A DNA stretch of 13,874 bases from NCBI GenBank assembly GCA_946886245.1, contig CAMPIF010000059.1, positions 1 through 13,874 on the forward strand, written 5' to 3'. The DNA is from Ectopseudomonas composti (lineage in GTDB: Bacteria > Pseudomonadota > Gammaproteobacteria > Pseudomonadales > Pseudomonadaceae). The notes below the pieces were generated by a model. It searched no databases. It was given only the letters and a program-made list of their open reading frames with translations, and was not told the origin of the DNA. The translations under genes and the position numbers were made by a program. How positions within the stretch are numbered: the first letter of the stretch is position 1; each line of letters opens with the position of its first letter. This document shows positions 6,990 to 12,568 of this stretch, piece by piece.

Positions 6990-7017
6990 CAATCTCGACA
7001 GACCAACGCTGTCATTG
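6990..7017. promoter_or_regulatory. Imperfect inverted repeat upstream of the PF10118-BVMO-SDR operon
   Basis: CAAT-ctc-GACAG, seven bases, then CTGTC-ATTG. The inner GACAG/CTGTC arms are perfect; the outer CAAT/ATTG arms are displaced by three bases. It lies 81 bp upstream of the PF10118 start in the only non-coding stretch able to hold the operon promoter. I see no convincing -35/-10 pair here and no regulator gene beside it. A candidate operator only. Confidence 0.25.
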
Positions 7018-7100
7018 AACGATGTAACTATCGGGCGTGCGGGTGCCGAGCGCCGCCAACTTAAGGCGGGTCTGATAGGCAGATATCAGGGGAGAGGGCA

Positions 7101-7133
7101 CGCAACCCGCCGCGCCAGAGGCGGCGGATTGCG
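7101..7133 (-). terminator. GC-rich stem-loop just after the channel gene, possible terminator
   Basis: CGCAA-C-CCGCCGC, a seven-base loop, then GCGGCGG-A-TTGCG makes a 13-pair stem with one C/A mismatch. It starts 13 bases downstream of the ion-channel stop codon, the usual place for a transcript-ending hairpin, but no U-run follows on the minus strand. It may protect the 3' end or be a worn repeat unit rather than a true intrinsic terminator. Confidence 0.4.
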
Positions 7134-7146
7134 CTGACGGCGGGGC

Positions 7147-7998
7147 TTAGGGCGCGTTACGGCGCAGCTCGGCCACTTCGCTGCGCAGTGCGCGCAGCTC
7201 GTCGAGAATGGCCTGTGCGCGAGCGGCTGCGGCCTGCTGTTCGGCATCTGGCTCGTGGGTGCTCTGCATCGCGTTGACGATAACGGCGATGAACAGGTTG
7301 AGCATCATGAATGTCGCGACGAGGATATAGGGTACGAAGAACAGCCAGGCCAGCGGATGTTCTTCCATCACCGGGCGCACGATGCCCATCGACCAGCTCT
7401 CCAGGGTCATCACCTGGAACAGGGTGTACAGGCTGGCGCCGATGTTACCGAACCATTCTGGGAAGCTTTCACCGAATAGCTGGGTGGCCATCACTGCGGC
7501 GACGTAGAACACCAACCCCATCAGCATGACGATGCTGCCCATGCCAGGCAGGGAAGCGAGCAGCGCCTGCACCACCTTGCGCATGCTCGGATTGATCGAC
7601 ACCAGTCGCAGTACCCGCAGCACGCGCAAGGCACGCAGAACGGCGAAGGGGCCGCTGGCCGGTACCAGGGCGATGCCGACCACCAGGCAATCGAATACGG
7701 CCCAGGGATCGCGCAGCAGGCCGATGCCGCGCGCGACGAAGCGCAGCGCCAGCTCGATGACGAAGCAGGCGAGGATGAAGGTATCGAGTATCAGCAGTGG
7801 TGCGCCCCAGTCGGCCATGATCGACGGTGAGGTCTGCAAGCCGAGAATGACGGCATTGACGATGATCAGCAGTGTGATCAGGCGTTGTACGGACGTGCCG
7901 TCCATGACAGCGCCCAGGCGCTGGCGCCAATCGCTGGATGGATTCAGTTCGAGTTCGTGCATGGGAGTCTGGTCAAGGTAATCGGTGATGCCGGGCAT
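7147..7998 (-). CDS. Voltage-gated sodium channel-like ion transporter (NaChBac type)
   Basis: A 283-residue, six-transmembrane, single-domain channel of the inner membrane. S1 is at about residues 38-56 and S2/S3 at 68-112. S4 carries arginine every third residue (R122, R125, R128, R131 in LRALRVLRVLRLV), the voltage sensor. The pore loop contains TLESWS (198-203), the bacterial sodium-channel selectivity filter, followed by S6 (about 221-243). The tail (252-280) is Ala/Glu-rich with heptad-like spacing, the C-terminal tetramerisation coiled coil of this family. Neither start has a good ribosome site: ATG 7998 lies in a palindrome (7991-8005), and an in-frame ATG at 7962 would remove 12 residues. 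It is 48 bp after apt on the same strand, but a stem-loop at 8015-8032 may separate the transcripts. Confidence 0.92.
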   Translation of the reverse strand: MPGITDYLDQTPMHELELNPSSDWRQRLGAVMDGTSVQRLITLLIIVNAVILGLQTSPSIMADWGAPLLILDTFILACFVIELALRFVARGIGLLRDPWAVFDCLVVGIALVPASGPFAVLRALRVLRVLRLVSINPSMRKVVQALLASLPGMGSIVMLMGLVFYVAAVMATQLFGESFPEWFGNIGASLYTLFQVMTLESWSMGIVRPVMEEHPLAWLFFVPYILVATFMMLNLFIAVIVNAMQSTHEPDAEQQAAAARAQAILDELRALRSEVAELRRNAP

Positions 7999-8014
7999 TG
8001 CCCGGCTGAATCAA

Positions 8015-8032
8015 CAACCCACTTGCGGGTTG
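8015..8032 (-). terminator. Weak stem-loop after apt
   Basis: CAACCC (8015-8020) and GGGTTG (8027-8032) form a six-pair stem with a six-base loop, starting 14 bases downstream of the apt stop. On the minus strand it is followed by TTGATT, only a broken T-run. A weak or partial terminator between apt and the channel gene is possible. Confidence 0.35.
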
Positions 8033-8046
8033 GCAGGTGCTTCGGC

Positions 8047-8595
8047 TCAATGATCGTCGAGCGCGAAGGCCGTCAGCGTGAAGGTGGGGATGCCGGCGTC
8101 CTGCAGCTTCTGTGAGCCGCCCAGCTCAGGCAGGTCGATGATCGCGGCGGCCTCGAAGACCGTTGCGCGCATGCGCCTTATCAGGTTGGCAGCCGCGATC
8201 AGGGTGCCGCCGGTGGCGATCAGGTCATCGAAGATCAGTACCGAGTCGCCTTCGCAGAGGCTGTCGCTGTGCACTTCGAGAAAGGCTTCGCCGTATTCGG
8301 TCTGGTAGCCCTCACTGAGCACGTCAGCCGGCAGTTTGCCCTGCTTGCGAAACAGCACCAGGGGCTTGTTGAGTTCGTAGGCGATGATCGAGCCGATCAG
8401 GAAGCCGCGAGCATCCATGGCGCCGATATGGCTGAACTCGGCTTCCACGTAACGCTGGATGAAACTGTCGGCGACCATGCGCAGGGCGCGCGGCGACTGG
8501 AACAGTGGCGTGATGTCGCGAAAGATGACGCCCGGCTTGGGGAAGTCCGGTACCGGGCGGATCAGGGTCTTGATGCTGAATTCGTCAAAGATCAT
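8047..8595 (-). CDS. apt: Adenine phosphoribosyltransferase
   Basis: A 182-residue enzyme that joins adenine to PRPP to form AMP and pyrophosphate in cytoplasmic purine salvage. Family marks are [17 protein letters not shown] (16-32), the ARGFLIG loop (62-68), KQGKLP (84-89) and the PRPP-binding loop [13 protein letters not shown] (119-131) with both Asp and the Thr-Gly-Gly. The length is normal and all key motifs are intact. The start at 8595 has AGGA eight bases upstream. It lies 42 bp after anr with no clear terminator, so some apt transcription may come from the anr promoter. The anr-apt adjacency is shared with P. aeruginosa as I recall. Confidence 0.97.
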   Translation of the reverse strand: MIFDEFSIKTLIRPVPDFPKPGVIFRDITPLFQSPRALRMVADSFIQRYVEAEFSHIGAMDARGFLIGSIIAYELNKPLVLFRKQGKLPADVLSEGYQTEYGEAFLEVHSDSLCEGDSVLIFDDLIATGGTLIAAANLIRRMRATVFEAAAIIDLPELGGSQKLQDAGIPTFTLTAFALDDH

Positions 8596-8637
8596 CGTGG
8601 GGTCCTAATGCGTTGAGCCCGCGAAAATCGTGCGAAC

Positions 8638-9372
8638 TCAAACGTCGAGAGTGCCGCCGGCCAGCGCACACAGCTCGATCGGGTCGAGAATGTGTACTTC
8701 CTTGCCTTCGGCTTCGAGCAGCTTGTTCTGTTGGAAGCGGGTAAATACGCGAGACACCGTCTCTACCGCAAGGCCCAAATAGTTACCAATTTCGTTGCGC
8801 GACATGGCCAGGCGGAACTGGTTGGCCGAGAAGCCGCGTGCGCGGAAGCGGGCGGAGAGATTGACCAGGAAGGTGGCGATGCGTTCGTCGGCGGTTTTCT
8901 TCGACAGCAACAGCATCATCTGCTGATCGTCGCGGATTTCACGGCTCATGATACGCATCAGCTGGCGGCGCAGCTGTGGTAGCTGCAGGGCCAGGTCGTC
9001 GAGGCGTTCGAAGGGAATTTCGCAAACCGAAGTGGTTTCCAGCGCCTGTGCGGAAACCGGATAGCGCTCGCCGTCGACGCCAGACAAGCCGACCAGCTCG
9101 CTGGGCAGATGGAAGCCGGTGATCTGCTCCTCACCGCCATCGCTCAGGCTGAAGGTCTTCAGCGCACCGGAGCGTACGGCGAACACGGAACCGAAGGTAT
9201 CACCCTGGCGGAACAGGAATTCGCCCTTCTTCAGCGGGCGGCCGCGTTTGACGATGTCGTCGAGCGCGTCCATGTCTTCCATGTTCAACGAAATGGGCAG
9301 GCACAAGGCAGCCAGGCTGCAATCCTTGCAATGGGCTTGATGCTGCTTGTGCAGCTTGATGCTCTCGGACAT
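8638..9372 (-). CDS. anr: Anr, FNR-type oxygen-sensing transcription regulator
   Basis: A 244-residue CRP/FNR-family activator of anaerobic and low-oxygen genes. The [4Fe-4S] ligands are visible: C15, C18 and C24 in [11 protein letters not shown], and C117 in TSVCEIP. A cyclic-nucleotide-like beta-roll follows, then the dimerisation helix (about 125-160) and the DNA-binding helix [20 protein letters not shown], whose ExxSR core reads TTGAT-type half-sites. Oxygen destroys the cluster and stops DNA binding (established for FNR/Anr). The start MSESIK at 9372 has GGGAAG about eight bases upstream; the frame opens further, to 9582, but that part is non-conserved and crosses the promoter. The hemN promoter in this window carries a likely Anr site. 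Confidence 0.97.
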   Translation of the reverse strand: MSESIKLHKQHQAHCKDCSLAALCLPISLNMEDMDALDDIVKRGRPLKKGEFLFRQGDTFGSVFAVRSGALKTFSLSDGGEEQITGFHLPSELVGLSGVDGERYPVSAQALETTSVCEIPFERLDDLALQLPQLRRQLMRIMSREIRDDQQMMLLLSKKTADERIATFLVNLSARFRARGFSANQFRLAMSRNEIGNYLGLAVETVSRVFTRFQQNKLLEAEGKEVHILDPIELCALAGGTLDV

Positions 9373-9436
9373 CGTCGGGCTTCCCAGATATACACGCAAT
9401 GTTCGTAAGGGTACCGCAGGGCTTGGGTGGCGGCCA

Positions 9437-9464
9437 GTCATATAAGGGCTGACCGAGCGCTCAA
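9437..9464 (-). promoter_or_regulatory. Candidate sigma-70 promoter of anr
   Basis: On the minus strand TTGAGC (9464-9459) and TATGAC (9442-9437) are 16 bp apart, each matching four of six consensus bases. This would place transcription start near 9430, giving a leader of about 58 bases. I see no TTGAT-N4-ATCAA box nearby, so anr does not look self-activated here. Moderate to weak call. Confidence 0.35.
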
Positions 9465-9525
9465 GTTTAGCCTCGGGGTGCCGATTCAGACTGTAGAACC
9501 ATAGTCCAACGCAGGGAGCAGCGCG

Positions 9526-9969
9526 ATGCGCATACCATCCAGTGGGCCGCTGAGTAATCTTGCCCAGGGCGTTCAGCGACAATTTACCGCAGTGGAGCGG
9601 ACCCCCGAGGAGGTGCGCGAGGGGCTCCGTGTGAGTCTGTCCGAGTTAGGCAAGAGCATGTCGGCCAAGTCCGACAAGAACGAGGACATCGATAACAGCG
9701 ATCTGCCCAAGGCGATCAAGGACCTGCTCAAGATGATCCGCGAGTTGCGTGCGCAGATCGTCGAGAAGCAGGCGCAGATCGAGGCGATCATGAGCGATCA
9801 GAGCCTCGATGCGCAAACCAGGCGCCAGCAGCTTGAAGGGCTGCAGACCGAGCTGGCGTCGCTCAACAGCGCATTGACTGCGGCCAATGCCAACTTGATC
9901 AAGCTGATGCGCGAGAACGGCCTGTCGAATGAGCAGATGCAGACCGCCGCCACGTTGGCGATGGGTTGA
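9526..9969 (+). CDS. Hypothetical coiled-coil protein between anr and hemN
   Basis: A 147-residue soluble protein with no signal peptide. The N-terminal ~60 residues are polar and low in structure ([20 protein letters not shown] ... [12 protein letters not shown]). Residues about 60-130 form long amphipathic helices with heptad spacing ([20 protein letters not shown], then a Gln/Leu/Ala-rich run). The pattern resembles FlxA-like and other small coiled-coil proteins, but I cannot assign a family with confidence. A GGGAG ribosome site lies about eight bases before the ATG. It is divergent from anr and convergent with hemN. A gene of unknown function sits between anr and hemN in P. aeruginosa too (PA1545, from memory), so the position may be conserved. 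Confidence 0.82.
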   Translation: MRIPSSGPLSNLAQGVQRQFTAVERTPEEVREGLRVSLSELGKSMSAKSDKNEDIDNSDLPKAIKDLLKMIRELRAQIVEKQAQIEAIMSDQSLDAQTRRQQLEGLQTELASLNSALTAANANLIKLMRENGLSNEQMQTAATLAMG

Positions 9970-9970
9970 T

Positions 9971-10006
9971 CCGGCAGCCAGTGACGGAGTCCGTCACTGG
10001 CGCCGG
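9971..10006. terminator. Bidirectional terminator-like hairpin between convergent genes
   Basis: Perfect 12-base arms GCCAGTGACGGA (9977-9988) and its complement (9990-10001) flank one base, with further pairing CCGGC/GCCGG outside (one bulged A). It begins one base after the coiled-coil gene's stop and ends 10 bases before the hemN stop. Its symmetry and place suit termination from both sides, although neither side has a T-run. Confidence 0.6.
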
Positions 10007-10016
10007 CTGCTCACGT

Positions 10017-11399
10017 TCAGATCACCCGAGAGAAACGCTGGCGTACCTGATCGTTGAGATAGCGGTCGAACAGCATGCACAGCGAACGCACCAGCAGACG
10101 CCCGGCCGGGCGCACCTGAATCCCCTCTGCACCCAGCTCGATCAAACCGTCGCGGTCGAGTTGCTGAAGTTCAGGCCAAAGTGCCGCGAAGTAGTCGCGG
10201 AACACCACGGCATGGGCCTGTTCGATGTCAGCGAAACGCAGCTCGAAGTGGCAGATCAACTGCTGGATGACGGCTCGGCGCAGACGGTCGTCGGCATTGC
10301 AGTGCAAGCCGCGGCGCGTCGCCAGCTGGCCGTTGCCCAGGGTCTGCTGATAGTTGGCGATATCGCTGTCGTTCTGGCTGTACAGATCGCCGATCTGGCT
10401 GATGGCAGAAACACCCAGGCCGATCAGATCGCAGTGACCGTGGGTGGTATAGCCCTGGAAGTTACGCTGCAACGTGCCTTCTTCCTGGGCGATGGCCAAT
10501 TCGTCGTCGGGCAGGGCGAAGTGGTCCATGCCGATATAGCGATACCCGGCGCGGGTCAGTTGCTCGATGCTGCTCTGCAGCATGGCCAGCTTGTCTGCCG
10601 GGCTCGGCAGGTCGTCGGAACTGATGCGACGTTGCGGCATGAAGCGTTCCGGCAGGTGCGCATAGTTGAACAGCGACAGGCGATCCGGTTGCAGGGCGAT
10701 GACCTCGGCCACGGTTCGGGCGAAGCGCTCCGGCGTCTGTTTGGGCAGGCCATAGATCAGGTCGATGTTCACCGAGCGGAACTGCAGGGTGCGCGCTGCC
10801 TCGATGATGGCGCGGGTTTCTTCCAGGGTCTGCAGGCGGTTGACCGCGCGCTGCACTTCAGGATCGAGATCCTGTACGCCGATGCTGACGCGATTGAAGC
10901 CCAGTTCACGCAGCAGGCCCATGGTCGACCAGTCGGCCTCGCGTGGGTCGATCTCGATGCTGTAATCGCCGGAGTCGTCATCCAGCAGATTGAAGTGCTG
11001 GCGCAGGTGCTGCATCAGCCGACGCAGTTCGTCGTGACTGAGGAAGGTCGGCGTGCCGCCGCCGAGATGCAGCTGTTCGATTGGCTGGTTGCGATCGATG
11101 TGGCGGCTGATGATCTCGATTTCCCGCTCGAGCTTTTCCAGGTAGGGCAGGGCACGGCCGCGGTCTTTGGTGATGACCTTGTTGCAGGCGCAGTAGTAGC
11201 AGATGTGCGCGCAGAACGGCACGTGCACGTAGAGTGACAGCGGGCGCTGTGCCTTGCGGCTGTCGCGCAGGGCATGCAGCAGATCGAATGGGCCGATATC
11301 GTCGTGAAACTGTACGGCGGTCGGGTAAGAGGTATAGCGCGGGCCGGCGAGATCGTAGCGGCGGATCAGGTCGGCATCCCACTGGATGGCGTCGAGCAT
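10017..11399 (-). CDS. hemN: Oxygen-independent coproporphyrinogen III oxidase
   Basis: A 460-residue radical-SAM enzyme that converts coproporphyrinogen III to protoporphyrinogen IX without oxygen, keeping haem synthesis working when oxygen is low. The SAM [4Fe-4S] cluster site is CAHICYYCAC (C63, C67, C70, with C72 as in E. coli HemN), followed by GGGTPTFL (113-120) for SAM binding. Further family blocks are SIGVQDLDPEVQRAVNR, VNIDLIYGLPKQT and the C-terminal HemN domain with RPAGRLLVRSLCM. YTSYPTA at the N-terminus is typical of true HemN rather than HemW. The ATG is at 11399. Regulation is likely by Anr through the box at 11458-11471. The full length is present and undamaged. Confidence 0.97.
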   Translation of the reverse strand: MLDAIQWDADLIRRYDLAGPRYTSYPTAVQFHDDIGPFDLLHALRDSRKAQRPLSLYVHVPFCAHICYYCACNKVITKDRGRALPYLEKLEREIEIISRHIDRNQPIEQLHLGGGTPTFLSHDELRRLMQHLRQHFNLLDDDSGDYSIEIDPREADWSTMGLLRELGFNRVSIGVQDLDPEVQRAVNRLQTLEETRAIIEAARTLQFRSVNIDLIYGLPKQTPERFARTVAEVIALQPDRLSLFNYAHLPERFMPQRRISSDDLPSPADKLAMLQSSIEQLTRAGYRYIGMDHFALPDDELAIAQEEGTLQRNFQGYTTHGHCDLIGLGVSAISQIGDLYSQNDSDIANYQQTLGNGQLATRRGLHCNADDRLRRAVIQQLICHFELRFADIEQAHAVVFRDYFAALWPELQQLDRDGLIELGAEGIQVRPAGRLLVRSLCMLFDRYLNDQVRQRFSRVI

Positions 11400-11422
11400 G
11401 GGAAATAATCCTGGACAGGCTT

Positions 11423-11471
11423 TGTGGCCAGTCTAGGGATGCGCCTGGGTGGCGGCCTTGACCTGAATCAA
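11423..11471 (-). promoter_or_regulatory. Class II Anr-activated promoter of hemN
   Basis: The 14-base site TTGACCTGAATCAA (11458-11471) fits the Anr/FNR consensus TTGAY-N4-RTCAA. On the minus strand a -10 element TAGACT lies at 11435-11430. The centres are 32 bp apart, as expected when an FNR site at -41.5 replaces the -35. The implied start is near 11423, about 24 bases upstream of the hemN ATG. Box and spacing are read directly; Anr control of hemN is known in P. aeruginosa. Confidence 0.82.
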
Positions 11472-11505
11472 AGGCGCGTTGAGCACCGCAGGTGTTGTTG
11501 CTACA

Positions 11506-11562
11506 AGCCCGGATGCAATCCGGGGATTGTTGGGCGTCTTGCTCCCGGATTGCATCCGGGCT
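11506..11562. repeat. REP-like inverted pair, family A, between the TauE/SafE-like gene and hemN
   Basis: AGCCCGGATGCAATCCGGG (11506-11524) and its exact reverse complement (11544-11562) are separated by 19 bases. These are family A units as at 2937-2995, but the left head reads ACAAGCCC rather than GTAGCCC and the right ends GGGCTGTG, so the GTAG heads are lost. The pair lies between the 3' end of the TauE/SafE-like gene and the hemN promoter, where it could act on 3' ends or on supercoiling. Confidence 0.85.
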
Positions 11563-11574
11563 GTGCCTGCTTTT

Positions 11575-11602
11575 GCTTGCCGCTTGAGGCTTGCTGCTTG
11601 TA
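11575..11602. repeat. Four tandem heptamers GCTTGNN
   Basis: GCTTGCC, GCTTGAG, GCTTGCT and GCTTGTA follow each other without a gap. The five-base core is perfect and only the last two bases vary. The block starts 12 bases after the family A REP pair and ends just before the stop of the TauE/SafE-like gene. Short degenerate GCTTG-type repeats occur in intergenic DNA of related pseudomonads (my recollection). No function is evident. Confidence 0.6.
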
Positions 11603-11608
11603 GCCGCT

Positions 11609-12292
11609 CTAGTGTCCCATCAGCCAGTGCTGGTGGGGGCCGGGCAGCGTCCAGATGCCGAACAGAATGACCAGCAGGCCGCCAGCCAAGCGCACGCCGC
11701 GCTTGCGCAGCAGGGTGGTGATGCGCTCGGCGGCCAGCCCGGTGGCCAGCAGCACCGGCCATGTGCCCAGGCCAAACGCCAGCATCAGCAGGGCGCTGTT
11801 GATTGCATTACCCTGGCTGGAAGCCCATAGCAGGGTGCTGTAGACCAGCCCGCACGGCAGCCAGCCCCATAACCCCCCCAGAACCAGGGCGCGTGGCAGG
11901 CTGCTGACCGGCATGAAGCGCCGTGTCAGCGGCTGGATATGCCGCCACAGGCCGCGGCCCAGCGCTTCGATGCGTGTCAGCCCGCTCCACCAGCCGGCCA
12001 GATAAAGACCCATGGCAATCAGCAGCAAGGCAGCCAGCGTACGCATCGCCACCTCGGCTTTGCTGCCTGCTATGGCCCAGCCGGCCAGGCCCAGGAGCAA
12101 GCCTGCCAGGCTGTAGCTGAGAATGCGCCCGAGGTTGTAAGCCAGCAGCAGTTGCAGACGCCGGCCGCGTTGCTCGGGCGGAATCGCCAGAGTCAGCGCG
12201 CCCATCAGGCCGCCGCACATGCCCAGGCAATGGCCGCCGCCGAGCAGGCCGAGAATCAGTGCAGACACCAGCAGTGGTGCCAGCTCAAGCAT
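11609..12292 (-). CDS. TauE/SafE-like (DsbD_2) membrane protein of the cbb3 assembly cluster
   Basis: A 227-residue integral inner-membrane protein with about six hydrophobic helices. The signature GGGHCLGMCGG (residues 18-28; H21, C22, M25, C26) and the matching GWLPCGLVYSTLL in the second half are diagnostic of the COG2836/PF13386 group, often annotated 'sulfite exporter TauE/SafE'. The HCxGMC residues suit Cu handling or thiol transfer better than sulfite export. It overlaps ccoS by eight bases and follows it directly, so a role in copper supply or maturation of cbb3 oxidase is likely, an inference from context. The start at 12292 has AGGAC eight bases upstream; the same frame opens up to 12463, but that part overlaps ccoS. 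Confidence 0.92.
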   Translation of the reverse strand: MLELAPLLVSALILGLLGGGHCLGMCGGLMGALTLAIPPEQRGRRLQLLLAYNLGRILSYSLAGLLLGLAGWAIAGSKAEVAMRTLAALLLIAMGLYLAGWWSGLTRIEALGRGLWRHIQPLTRRFMPVSSLPRALVLGGLWGWLPCGLVYSTLLWASSQGNAINSALLMLAFGLGTWPVLLATGLAAERITTLLRKRGVRLAGGLLVILFGIWTLPGPHQHWLMGH

Positions 12293-12491
12293 CAGGTTTG
12301 TCCTGCTTGTTGTGTTCTTCGGCCTGCTCGACGCCAGCCTTGTGCAGCGGATCTTCGTCGTCGAACAGAATGCTGTGCGCCGGGCCGTCGAGGTCGTCGT
12401 ACTGACCGCTGTCCACCGCCCAGAAGAACAGCCAGATGGCGAAGCCGACCAGGCCGATGGCAACGGGGATCAGGATGTAGAGGGCGGACAT
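12285..12491 (-). CDS. ccoS: CcoS, cbb3-type cytochrome oxidase assembly protein
   Basis: A 68-residue protein: MSALYILIPVAIGLVGFAIW, a single N-terminal membrane helix, then FFWAVDSGQYDDLDGPAHSI and LFDDED, the conserved CcoS/FixS pattern, and a polar C-terminus. It is needed for insertion of haem and copper cofactors into the catalytic subunit CcoN (known from Rhodobacter). GGAG lies six bases before ATG. It is separated from ccoI by 74 bp that are mostly a REP-like palindrome, and its 3' end overlaps the TauE/SafE-like gene. Confidence 0.95.
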   Translation of the reverse strand: MSALYILIPVAIGLVGFAIWLFFWAVDSGQYDDLDGPAHSILFDDEDPLHKAGVEQAEEHNKQDKPDA

Positions 12492-12515
12492 GCGGTCTCC
12501 ATGGTGGCATCTGAG

Positions 12516-12568
12516 TAGGAGCGAGCTCTGCCCGAGAAGCGCTTCTTCGCGAGCAGAGCTCGCTCCTA
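12516..12568. repeat. REP-like inverted pair, family C, between ccoI and ccoS
   Basis: Perfect 16-base inverted arms, TAGGAGCGAGCTCTGC (12516-12531) and its complement (12553-12568), enclose a 12-base palindrome AGAAGCGCTTCT (12535-12546). The minus-strand unit folds as GCGAGC-TCT-GCTCGC behind a TAG head, the REP pattern. The TAG at 12568-12566 is the stop codon of ccoI. The hairpin lies inside the ccoI-ccoS operon and could lower ccoS expression relative to ccoI. Confidence 0.85.

Noticed and set aside
9373..9582. N-terminal extension of anr to an upstream ATG at 9582
   Set aside because: The extra 70 residues are not FNR-like, overlap the divergent coiled-coil gene and cross the likely anr promoter. 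The start at 9372 has a good ribosome site and gives the standard 244-residue length.
9966..11237. 423-codon open frame on the plus strand
   Set aside because: Antisense to hemN, with no family motifs and an unlikely composition; a GC-rich shadow.
12293..12463. N-terminal extension of the TauE/SafE-like protein to 12463
   Set aside because: It would lie almost entirely within ccoS in another frame. The ATG at 12292 has a clear AGGAC site and leads directly into the first membrane helix.
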